19,241 bases of DNA from NCBI GenBank assembly GCA_020718125.1, contig DYDC01000015.1, positions 1 to 19,241 of the forward strand. The letters run 5' to 3'. The notes under the pieces were generated by a model. That model saw nothing but the letters and a program-made list of their open reading frames with translations, did not search any database and had not been told where the DNA came from. This DNA is from Methylacidiphilum sp. GTDB lineage: Bacteria; Verrucomicrobiota; Verrucomicrobiia; CAIQCK01. Shown piece after piece: positions 9,772-16,235 of the stretch (position 1 is the stretch's first letter; every line of letters begins with the position of its first letter). Position numbers and translations under genes: made by a program.

Positions 9772-10280
9772 CTGGAACTGGATGAAGCGGGGTTGCTGCT
9801 GCGGGGCGCCGAACCGTCCGATCCGCTTGTGCCGCCCCCGACTTCGGGGGCGTAGAGCATGCTCGCGGCCGACAACTCGCGGTTGCCCCAGAGTATCGTG
9901 ATGGTCTGCCGGTAGAGGCCGGCCAACCGGCTTTCATCCGGTTCGACCTCGCGCCGCCATTCGAAGCCGGGATTGACATCGCCAAAATCGCCGGTGCTGA
10001 CGCCGGCAACGTAATTGGTCGGGTTGGCGAACTCGCGCATCTTGTCATCCAGCATGTCGTAAGCGGCCGTGTGGCTGCTGACAGCCCTGGCGGCGTCGGT
10101 GCAGCGGCCGACGGCCATCGTGATGCCAAACAACGCCACGGCCGCGATGGCCACGGCGAGCATGACTTCCAGCAGCGTGAAGCCGCGCTGTAGCGGCGGT
10201 CTCTGACCACCGTCCGTGGCGATACGGCGACTGCGGCGGCCGGAGACCGCCGCCAAAGGCTGGTCATTGTGTTTGAACAT
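9768..10280 (-). CDS. gspI: Minor pseudopilin GspI
   Basis: A 170-residue pseudopilin with prepilin motif QRG-FTLLEVMLAVAIAAVALFG: cleavage after G33, E38 at mature position 5, hydrophobic helix 34-54. The remaining domain (60-150) is short, as is usual for GspI, and ends in a Gly/Ser-rich tail. In known systems GspI nucleates the tip complex with GspJ and GspK, the next two genes. The ATG lies 17 nt inside the end of gspH, and no Shine-Dalgarno motif is visible, so translation is probably coupled. The 33-residue leader is encoded in part by an inverted repeat (10193-10253). There is no other ATG in frame before the cleavage site. Confidence 0.92.
   Translation of the reverse strand: MFKHNDQPLAAVSGRRSRRIATDGGQRPPLQRGFTLLEVMLAVAIAAVALFGITMAVGRCTDAARAVSSHTAAYDMLDDKMREFANPTNYVAGVSTGDFGDVNPGFEWRREVEPDESRLAGLYRQTITILWGNRELSAASMLYAPEVGGGTSGSDGSAPRSSNPASSSSR
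10193..10253. repeat. Inverted repeat in the gspI leader
   Basis: GCGGCGGTCTC at 10193-10203 is perfectly complementary to GAGACCGCCGC at 10243-10253, leaving a 39-bp spacer that itself contains GGC-rich half-palindromes. The 61-bp element lies within the codons for residues 10-29 of the GspI leader and ends just before the prepilin cleavage site. In mRNA it could form a stable hairpin. It resembles a dispersed palindromic element rather than a terminator, since no U-tract follows. Confidence 0.65.
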
Positions 10281-10911
10281 CGAGAATCAACTTTGGCAGC
10301 GAGGTCAGCGGATCAACATGGACGCCAATCGCGCTGTCGTCGCTGCCGATGAGCACGATCAAGCCGCCCTGGCTCGCGCCGCTCGGATAGCAGGTCAGTT
10401 GGGCCACATCGCCGGCCTGCGGCTCGCCATCGAATGTTTCGAGCCGGTCCAGTTTCACGCCGGAAGCCATCTCGTGGCGCGTCCAATCGGGCAGGGCGTT
10501 GACGACCTCGTTGGTGGAGAGGTCTTCGACTTCGGCGACTTGGTTGCCGTTCACCGCCAGCGAGTTGGTGCTCATGGCGAACACCTGGTCCACGAGGTTG
10601 GTGACGGTCTGTTGCGAGGCTTCGATCCAATACGTCTGGCCGGCCAGATCGAGGTTCAGCACCATGGGATGCTGCCGCACGATGGCATGGTAGCGCGCCT
10701 GTTGCACCGCGGCCATCAGCAGCCGGGCTTCGCCGCGGAGCGTCTCCGCCCGGTAGGTGCGGATGAACGTCGGCGCGGTCAGGGCGGTCATGAGCACGAT
10801 GACGAGAATGACCGCCATGGTTTCGATGAGCGTGAAACCCAATCGCGAACGCAGGGCATGGCCGCCCCCGGCATCCGAATCTCGCCCGCATTTCCAAACA
10901 CAACGCATCAC
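10264..10911 (-). CDS. gspH: Pseudopilin GspH
   Basis: A 215-residue pseudopilin with prepilin motif RLG-FTLIETMAVILVIVLMTAL: cleavage after G25, E30 at mature position 5, helix 26-48. The following segment RGEARLLMAAVQQARYHAI (59-77) is the typical GspH/FimT stretch. The globular domain continues to the end without a clear extra module. GspH links the tip complex to the major pseudopilin in known systems. The start is either GTG at 10911 or the adjacent ATG at 10908, 10-13 nt after the gspG stop. The leader (25 residues) is moderately long; its DNA is unremarkable compared with those of gspI, gspJ and gspK. Confidence 0.93.
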   Translation of the reverse strand: MMRCVWKCGRDSDAGGGHALRSRLGFTLIETMAVILVIVLMTALTAPTFIRTYRAETLRGEARLLMAAVQQARYHAIVRQHPMVLNLDLAGQTYWIEASQQTVTNLVDQVFAMSTNSLAVNGNQVAEVEDLSTNEVVNALPDWTRHEMASGVKLDRLETFDGEPQAGDVAQLTCYPSGASQGGLIVLIGSDDSAIGVHVDPLTSLPKLILDVQTQ

Positions 10912-10921
10912 ACGTCACTCA

Positions 10922-11359
10922 TCATTTCCAGCTCACCACGTCGTCATCGGTGCCGGGCTGGCCGTCGGGGCCGGTGCTGTAAAGGTCGAAGCCTTCCGGG
11001 TCGGGGTTCTGCCGCGGCGGGCACTGGTAAATGAACGGCCGGTTCCACGGGTCGGGCTTGACGATGGCCGGATCGAGATACGGCCCGTTCCACTTGGCGG
11101 GCACGGGCGGCGAGGTGGGCGCCTGGACCAATGCTTCCAGACCCTGTTCGGATGCCGGATACACGCCGGCGTCCAGGTTGTAGGTGCTGAGCGCGGTCTT
11201 GTAGTTGACGATCTGCGCCCGGGCCGCCGTGATCTTCGCGCTGGCGCTGTGCTTGACGACGTTGACGCCAACCAGCGTGACCAGCATGCCGATGATCACG
11301 ATCACCAGCAGCATTTCAATCAGGGTGAAGCCCGCTCGTTTATCCAATCGAAATCTCAT
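10922..11359 (-). CDS. gspG: Major pseudopilin GspG
   Basis: The main building block of the pseudopilus piston. The product of about 145 residues has prepilin motif RAG-FTLIEMLLVIVIIGMLVTL with the conserved glutamate at mature position 5. The GspG signature follows: ITAARAQIVNYKTALSTY, then Y-P-A-S-E-Q-G-L-E-A-L-V, W-N-G-P-Y-L, D-P-W-N-R-P, and the C-terminal calcium-binding loop GFDLYSTGPDGQPGTDDDV. Two ATGs are possible, 11365 and 11359. GGAG at 11367-11370 is only 1 nt from the first but 7 nt from the second, so 11359 is preferred. The leader is short (10 residues), unlike those of gspI, gspJ and gspK downstream. Confidence 0.97.
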   Translation of the reverse strand: MRFRLDKRAGFTLIEMLLVIVIIGMLVTLVGVNVVKHSASAKITAARAQIVNYKTALSTYNLDAGVYPASEQGLEALVQAPTSPPVPAKWNGPYLDPAIVKPDPWNRPFIYQCPPRQNPDPEGFDLYSTGPDGQPGTDDDVVSWK

Positions 11360-11365
11360 GTTCAT

Positions 11366-11370
11366 TCTCC
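11366..11370 (-). promoter_or_regulatory. Ribosome binding site deciding the gspG start
   Basis: The minus strand reads GGAGA immediately before ATGAACATG. Spacing to the first ATG (11365) is too short for a normal Shine-Dalgarno interaction, but spacing to the second ATG (11359) is 7 nt. The site overlaps the few bases between the gspF stop (TAA, 11374-11372) and gspG. Confidence 0.6.
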
Positions 11371-11371
11371 G

Positions 11372-12634
11372 TTAACGGTTGATGCCCGCAGTAAGACTCA
11401 TCACGGCGCTCAGCACGCTGAAGACGATCATGCCCACCACCAGCGCGATCACGACGATGACCATCGGCTCCAGCAGCGTCGTGAAGCGTTTCACGTTCCG
11501 TGTCAGTTCCTCCTCGTAGATGTCGGCCACGTTGTTGAGCGCGGCCGGCATGTCGCCGGTCTGCTCGCCGATGGCCAGCATCTCGATCAGCAGGGACGGG
11601 AAAATGTGCCCCGCGGCCAGCGGCGCGGAGATGGTGGTGCCGTCGGTGACCCGCTCGCGGGCGTTGGCGATCTCCTGCGCGATGACGCTGTTGGTCATCG
11701 TGTCCTCGACGATCTTCAATGCGGTCAGCACCGGCACGCCGTTGGCCAGCAGCGTCGCCAGCGTGCGGCTGAACTGCGCGAAGAACGCGGCCCGGGCAGC
11801 GACGCTGACGACGGGGATGCGCAGCTTGAGCCGGTCCACGGCCATCCGTCCCTCGCGCGTGGCCACCGTGCGCCGGTAGGCACAGATGCAGCCCGCCACC
11901 AAGGCGGCCATGCCGAGCAGGACCCACGGGTTGGCGGCGGTGTTGCCGACCGCAATCAGGATGCGCGTCGGCAGCGGCAGCGTCGCGCCGAGGTCTTTGA
12001 ACATCTGCGCGAACTTCGGCAGCATGAACACCATGAACACGAACACCACGCCGATGCCGACGATGAACACGATGGCGGGATAGAGCAGCGCGGAGATCAT
12101 CTTCTCCCGGATGTCGGCCAGCCGCGCGTAGTGCTCGGTCAGCCGCTTGAGCACCTCCGGCAACGTGCCGCTCTGCTCGCCGGCGCGGACCATGTTCGTG
12201 TAGAGCCGCGAGAACACACGCGGATTCCGCGCCAGCGCGTCCGAAAGGTTCGTGCCCTGGAGGATATCACCGCCGACCTGCTCGAGGATCGCGCCGAGGG
12301 GCTTGCCTTTTTGCTGGCGCGTGAGGCTCTCGATGGCCTGCTTGAGGCTCATGCCGCTCTTGAGCAGGTTGGCGAGCTGCTGGGTGAACACCAGCACCTG
12401 CCGGATGCCGACACGGCCTTTTTTCGGGGCGGCCTCCGCGGCCGCGGCGCCCTTGCCAGCGGCTGTCTTGGCGGCGGCGGGCGCGCCATTCTTCTGCTTG
12501 GCGACATCCACGGACACCGGGAAGCAACCCTGCGCGGTGAGCTGCGAGAGCGCGGCCTTGCGGTCGGGCGCGGTGAGCACGCCGGCGATGGATTCCCCGG
12601 CCTTGGTGCGCGCGTTGTAAGCGAAGTCAGGCAT
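11372..12634 (-). CDS. gspF: Type II secretion inner-membrane platform protein GspF
   Basis: A polytopic inner-membrane core of the secretion platform. The 420-residue product has a typical start (MPDFAYNARTKAGE) and two T2SSF domains (about 81-205 and 284-405), each with the family pattern FTQQLANLLKSGMSL / FSRTLATLLANGVPVL followed by GEQSG and GEQTG. Three membrane segments are visible (186-206, 233-253, 391-413). A short Ala/Lys-rich linker (50-72) replaces the usual spacer near the N-terminus. It sits 15 nt after gspE, its functional partner, and 12 nt before gspG. Confidence 0.97.
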   Translation of the reverse strand: MPDFAYNARTKAGESIAGVLTAPDRKAALSQLTAQGCFPVSVDVAKQKNGAPAAAKTAAGKGAAAAEAAPKKGRVGIRQVLVFTQQLANLLKSGMSLKQAIESLTRQQKGKPLGAILEQVGGDILQGTNLSDALARNPRVFSRLYTNMVRAGEQSGTLPEVLKRLTEHYARLADIREKMISALLYPAIVFIVGIGVVFVFMVFMLPKFAQMFKDLGATLPLPTRILIAVGNTAANPWVLLGMAALVAGCICAYRRTVATREGRMAVDRLKLRIPVVSVAARAAFFAQFSRTLATLLANGVPVLTALKIVEDTMTNSVIAQEIANARERVTDGTTISAPLAAGHIFPSLLIEMLAIGEQTGDMPAALNNVADIYEEELTRNVKRFTTLLEPMVIVVIALVVGMIVFSVLSAVMSLTAGINR

Positions 12635-12649
12635 GACGGCGACGCGCGA

Positions 12650-14380
12650 TTACTCGATGAACGCTTCGTCCTCCTGCGTGATGCGCATGACCTCTTCCAG
12701 CGAGGTCAGCCCAAGCGCGGCCTTGCGCATGCCGTCGTCCCGCAACGTGCGCATCCCCTCCTGGACCGCGACCTTCTTGAGTTCCGTGGCCGGCCGGCGG
12801 TCCACCACCAGCGGCCGAAGCCTCTCGTGCATCAGCATGACCTCGTAGATGGCAGTGCGGCCTTGGTAGCCCGTCTTGCGGCATGCTTCACAACCGACAC
12901 CGCGGTAGAACTTCGTTTGCCGGTATTTTTCGGCGAGACCACCGGGCAACTCGATCATTTCCTCGCTCGGCTTGTCCTCGACCTTGCAGGCCGGGCAGAT
13001 CGTGCGCACCAACCGCTGGGCGATCATCGCCTCAACCGAGGAGGTGATGAGGAACGGCTCGATGCCCATGTCGGTCAGGCGCGTGAAACCGCTGGGCGCG
13101 TCGTTGGTGTGGAGAGTCGAGAACACAAGGTGGCCCGTCAACGACGCACGGATGGCGATCTCGGCGGTTTCGAGGTCGCGGATTTCACCGACCATGATGA
13201 CGTCGGGGTCCTGGCGCAGGATGTGGCGCAAGCCCGTCGCGAAAGTCAGCCCGATGTCCGGCCGCATCGCGATCTGGATGACACCGCGCAATTGATACTC
13301 CACCGGCTCCTCGACTGTCATGATGCGCTGGTCAATCGTATTGATCGCGCTCAGGCACGCATAGAGCGTGGTGCTCTTGCCACTGCCGGTCGGGCCGGTG
13401 GCCAGGATGATGCCATGCGGTTTGATGATGAGCCGGCGCACCATCTTCTCGTCCTCGGCCGCCATGCCGAGTTTCTCCAGGGTGATCAAGTTCGTATTGC
13501 GGCTGAGCAGGCGCAGGCTGACGCTCTCGCCGTGGATGCCGGGCACGGTGGACACGCGGATGTCAATGTCCTCGCCGCCGACGCGGACGTTGATGCGGCC
13601 GTCCTGCGGCAGGCGCTTCTCGGCGATGTCCATGTTCGCCATGACCTTCACGCGGCTGATGATGGCGGCCTGGAACCGTTTCAGGACCGCCGGCACGGGT
13701 GTCTGGATGAGCGCGCCGTCAATCCGGTAGCGGATGCGCAGATCGTCATCCAGCGGCTCGATGTGGATGTCCGTGGCGCGGTCGTGCTTGGCCTCCCAGA
13801 TGACCTGGTTGACGAACTTCACGACGCTGGCTTCCTGCGAAGCCTCGTCGAGGTCGGTGATGGTGATCTCCTCACCCGAGGGAATATCCAGTGTGCCGCT
13901 CTGCGCGAGCATCTGGTCGAGCGTCTCGGCGCCGACGCCGTAGTAACGCTTCTGGGCCTTCTCGATCTCCTCGCGCGTGGCCAGCGCCAGCTCGACGCGC
14001 TGGCCGGTGACCCAGCCGACGGTGGTGCGGGCGGCGTCGTTGAACGGGTCGCAGGTAGCCACCTGTAACATGCCGTTGTCGGCCTTCAGCGGCACGACCA
14101 TGTGCTGGAAGACGACCTTGGGCGGGAGCTTGGCAATGACGTTGCGGTCCAACTCGACATCGCTCAGGTGGACGAACTGGAGGCCGAGCTTCTCAGCGAG
14201 CGCGCGCAACAGGACGACTTCGGTGACCTTCCCGGTGGCGACAATCAACTCGACGAGCGACTTCTGCCGTTGCTGGCGCTCCGCAAAAACACGATCCAGC
14301 TCTTCAGATGTCAGCGGCGCGAGCGATTGGAGCAACTCGCGCAGACTTTGGCTTTTAGGATTGGCGGTTATTGTGGCCAC
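12650..14380 (-). CDS. gspE: Type II secretion ATPase GspE
   Basis: A cytoplasmic hexameric ATPase that drives pseudopilus assembly. The 576-residue product has an N-terminal MshEN-like region (1-150), a linking domain, then the ATPase core with Walker A GPTGSGKST (329-337), Asp box TVEEPVEYQ (355-363), Walker B DPDVIMVGEIRD (391-402) and His box GHLVFSTLHTND (416-427). A four-cysteine zinc motif, C462-x2-C465 and C497-x2-C500, is typical of T2SS and type IV pilus ATPases. The start is GTG at 14380; an in-frame stop lies 12 nt upstream and no later ATG occurs before residue 94. A good promoter ends only 11 nt before the GTG, so the mRNA leader would be very short. It is the first gene of the operon. 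Confidence 0.97.
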   Translation of the reverse strand: MATITANPKSQSLRELLQSLAPLTSEELDRVFAERQQRQKSLVELIVATGKVTEVVLLRALAEKLGLQFVHLSDVELDRNVIAKLPPKVVFQHMVVPLKADNGMLQVATCDPFNDAARTTVGWVTGQRVELALATREEIEKAQKRYYGVGAETLDQMLAQSGTLDIPSGEEITITDLDEASQEASVVKFVNQVIWEAKHDRATDIHIEPLDDDLRIRYRIDGALIQTPVPAVLKRFQAAIISRVKVMANMDIAEKRLPQDGRINVRVGGEDIDIRVSTVPGIHGESVSLRLLSRNTNLITLEKLGMAAEDEKMVRRLIIKPHGIILATGPTGSGKSTTLYACLSAINTIDQRIMTVEEPVEYQLRGVIQIAMRPDIGLTFATGLRHILRQDPDVIMVGEIRDLETAEIAIRASLTGHLVFSTLHTNDAPSGFTRLTDMGIEPFLITSSVEAMIAQRLVRTICPACKVEDKPSEEMIELPGGLAEKYRQTKFYRGVGCEACRKTGYQGRTAIYEVMLMHERLRPLVVDRRPATELKKVAVQEGMRTLRDDGMRKAALGLTSLEEVMRITQEDEAFIE

Positions 14381-14391
14381 AGCAGCACCAG

Positions 14392-14420
14392 ACTATAAGG
14401 GCGCTCAAAACTCAGGTCAA
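14392..14420 (-). promoter_or_regulatory. Sigma70-type promoter for the gsp operon
   Basis: On the minus strand TTGACC (14420-14415) and TATAGT (14397-14392) each match the consensus at 5 of 6 bases and are separated by exactly 17 bp. The segment is more AT-rich than its surroundings. Transcription would begin near 14385, leaving about 4-6 nt before the gspE GTG. The promoter lies between gspE and the histidine kinase remnant. Confidence 0.6.
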
Positions 14421-14427
14421 AGGTTAA

Positions 14428-15058
14428 CACCGCGATCAGCGATTGGTCGCGCACGGCCGCCGGACGCAGCCCGCGGGCGACGGCACGCAGGCCGCCGGCG
14501 AAATCGTCCAGTTGCCGCCGGAAGTCTTGACCAAGCTCACCGAACGACGTGGCCCGTCCCCATGGCGCGGCCACTGGACGCCGCCGCCGCCGCCGGAGGG
14601 AACTCCTCGCTATGTTCCCGACCGGGTCTTCGGCCCGCGCAGCCGCTTCCTGCTGCGCACGGAAAACCACACGCGCTACTGGGTGGGCGTGTCCATGCCC
14701 CGCCTCCAGCAAGACGCGACCTCCGGCTGGCCGAGCCGGATGACGTTGCTGGTCGCCTCGCCGGCCATCATCCGCGGCGGCCTGTTCTTCGACCACTCTG
14801 TCAGCGAATGCTGAAGAGGGGCGGGTGACGATCTCAGTGGCCGACCAAGACCCCGGCGTGCCGGAGGACGCGTTGCAGCAGATTTTCGACCCGTTCTTCC
14901 GGCTGGAGGATTCCCGCAGCCGCGAGACCGGCGGCATCGGCCTGGGCTTGGCGATTGTGAAGACCTGCGTGGAGGCGTGTCAGGGGACGGTGAACGCGCG
15001 CAACCGCGCGCCCTCCGGGCTGCAAGTGGACATCACGCTGAAAACCAGCCCGCAGTAA
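14428..15058 (+). pseudogene. Sensor histidine kinase remnant with internal deletion
   Basis: Two pieces of a CpxA/EnvZ-like sensor kinase remain. The frame read from about 14443 to 14814 looks like a periplasmic sensor domain: VLTKLTERRG, PRYVPDRVFGPRSRFLLRT, NHTRYWVGVSMPR, TLLVASPAIIRGGLFFD, which normally leads straight into the second membrane helix. Here it stops a few codons later. A different frame (about 14801-15058) holds the end of a HATPase_c domain: VTISVADQDPGVPEDAL (G1 box), IFDPFFRLEDSRSRETGG (F box), GLGLAIVKTCVEA (G2 box), then GTVNARN and the natural C-terminus. The second membrane helix, HAMP, HisKA with the phospho-accepting His and the N box are missing. The N-terminal membrane helix is also missing upstream, and no response regulator is adjacent. 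It cannot make a working kinase. Confidence 0.8.
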
Positions 15059-15064
15059 ACCTGC

Positions 15065-15916
15065 TTACTTCGTTGCCGGCGCTTTTGGCGCGGGATCGGG
15101 CGTGGTTGTTGGCGGCCCGACGGGTTTGACCGGCGTGTCCGGCATCAACGAGATGCCGCCGGGCAGCGTCGGCGTCGGTCCAGCCGTCGGCGAGCGCGGA
15201 GGCGGCGGGAGTTGGCCCTTGGCGCGCGCGTCGCGGTCCAGCACGGTCAGCCGCAGGCTGGCTTGCATGGCCCACGGCGTGTTCGGGAAGTTTGCCACAG
15301 CGTCTTCGTAAGCCTGGCGTGCCTTGAGGGTGTCTTTGCGCGCTTCCTCGCATCGGCCGATGGCCATCCGCGCGTCGGGCACGTGGATGTCGGCGGGGAA
15401 CTGCCGTATGACGACTTCGTAGGCGTTGATGGCGCCTTGGAAGTCGCCGAGGCTCTCTCGGGCGGCGCCCTTGCCATACGGCGCGGAGCCGGCGAGCGCG
15501 TGTTGGGGATACTCGTCAAGAAACCGCTGATAGGCCTTGGCGCTCTCCTCATATTTGCCGCTTTGGTAAAGGTCGTCGGCCAGCAGCAACAGCGCGAACC
15601 CGCCGACGTTCTCGCCGCGGTAGTCCTTCGCCACGCGCTCGTAGCCGGCCGCGTCCTTCGCGGCGGCCAGCGCCAACCCCTGCTTCTCGCGACGGCTTTC
15701 GATCATCCAGGTCACCAGCGAGTAAACACTGACCCCGACAAACACCGCGCAGATGCCGCCAATGATGGCCTTCTTGTTCTTGTCCCAAAACTCCAGCATC
15801 TGCAGCTCGAAGGGCATCTCCTCCGCGATGGCGGCCTCGGCCTCCGCGGACTTTTGCGCGGGCGGCCGGCCCGGCGCGGCTGCGATCGGTTTCTTGTCTT
15901 TTGCGTTGTTCGCCAT
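15065..15916 (-). CDS. Membrane-anchored TPR protein (YfgM/YbgF-like)
   Basis: A 283-residue protein with a charged N-terminal cytoplasmic segment (1-47), one transmembrane helix (49-71, IIGGICAVFVGVSVYSLVTWM) and periplasmic tetratricopeptide repeats (about 104-214), such as ALLLLADDLYQSGKYEESAK and ARMAIGRCEEARKDTLKARQ, then a Pro/Thr-rich tail (236-283). This layout resembles YfgM, a Sec-associated membrane TPR protein, and the TPR part of YbgF/CpoB. The open frame extends to 15985, but the ATG at 15916 gives the more natural start. It is on the gsp strand but separated from gspE by the kinase remnant and by the gsp promoter, so it is probably not co-transcribed. The precise function is unknown; a role in envelope protein handling is inference. 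Confidence 0.75.
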   Translation of the reverse strand: MANNAKDKKPIAAAPGRPPAQKSAEAEAAIAEEMPFELQMLEFWDKNKKAIIGGICAVFVGVSVYSLVTWMIESRREKQGLALAAAKDAAGYERVAKDYRGENVGGFALLLLADDLYQSGKYEESAKAYQRFLDEYPQHALAGSAPYGKGAARESLGDFQGAINAYEVVIRQFPADIHVPDARMAIGRCEEARKDTLKARQAYEDAVANFPNTPWAMQASLRLTVLDRDARAKGQLPPPPRSPTAGPTPTLPGGISLMPDTPVKPVGPPTTTPDPAPKAPATK

Positions 15917-16033
15917 GCGTGAACGTCCGGTTGAAAGGCGGCGATGATTGGCGGCGTCGGCGCGAAACGCAAGTGGGAAATGCACTCTTTACCGGCAAAG
16001 GGCGCATCCGCGCACTGCCCCCAAGCATCTCGC

Positions 16034-16101
16034 CATTCCAATGTCGAGACTTGCGTCGAACGCGCTGGGGTTATCGGCGCGGAGGCCTCGACATTGGAAT
16101 G
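16034..16101. repeat. 15-bp perfect inverted repeat in the intergenic region
   Basis: CATTCCAATGTCGAG at 16034-16048 is exactly complementary to CTCGACATTGGAATG at 16087-16101, with a 38-bp spacer. The right arm with its neighbours is itself nearly palindromic (CTCGACATT-GG-AATGTCGAG, 16087-16106). It could be a dispersed palindromic element, an operator for a dimeric regulator, or an mRNA hairpin. No U-tract follows, so it is not a classical terminator. Confidence 0.75.
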
Positions 16102-16197
16102 TCGAGCTACCTCAGCAGCGGTTTCACTGAAGGCGGAACTCTCAAACGGGGGCAGTGTCAAGATGCGCCCCGCAGACATCGCAGCCGCTCAAAGCTG

Positions 16198-16225
16198 TGG
16201 ACAGGGCGGAAACTTCAGGTATCCT
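16198..16225 (+). promoter_or_regulatory. Possible promoter for the Deg protease pair
   Basis: TGGACA (16198-16203) matches the -35 consensus at 5 of 6 bases, and TATCCT (16220-16225) matches the -10 at 4 of 6, with a 16-bp spacer. The ATG at 16236 lies 10 nt after the -10 hexamer, so the leader would be only a few bases, consistent with the absence of a Shine-Dalgarno motif. The weak -10 makes this tentative. Confidence 0.35.
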
Positions 16226-16235
16226 TCCCCCGCTC

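Larger units (their letters stand above)
15917..16235. other. Divergent intergenic region
   Basis: About 319 bp separate the TPR gene (minus) from the Deg gene (plus). It holds the 15-bp inverted repeat at 16034-16101 and a possible promoter at 16198-16225 for the Deg pair. Short open frames cross it on both strands, but none shows a recognisable product or coding signature. No convincing promoter for the TPR gene is seen. Confidence 0.6.

Noticed and set aside
10757..14068. Plus-strand open frame of 1103 codons
   Set aside because: It lies antisense to gspE, gspF, gspG and part of gspH, which are certain genes. Its product is rich in His, Asp, Arg and Ala without domains, as expected of a GC-rich shadow frame.
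14368..14937. Minus-strand open frame ending in LSFERPYSLVLLWPQ and overlapping the gspE start
   Set aside because: The overlap with gspE is tempting, but most of the frame is antisense to clear histidine kinase sequence, and its last 20 codons are the promoter region. I see no family match.
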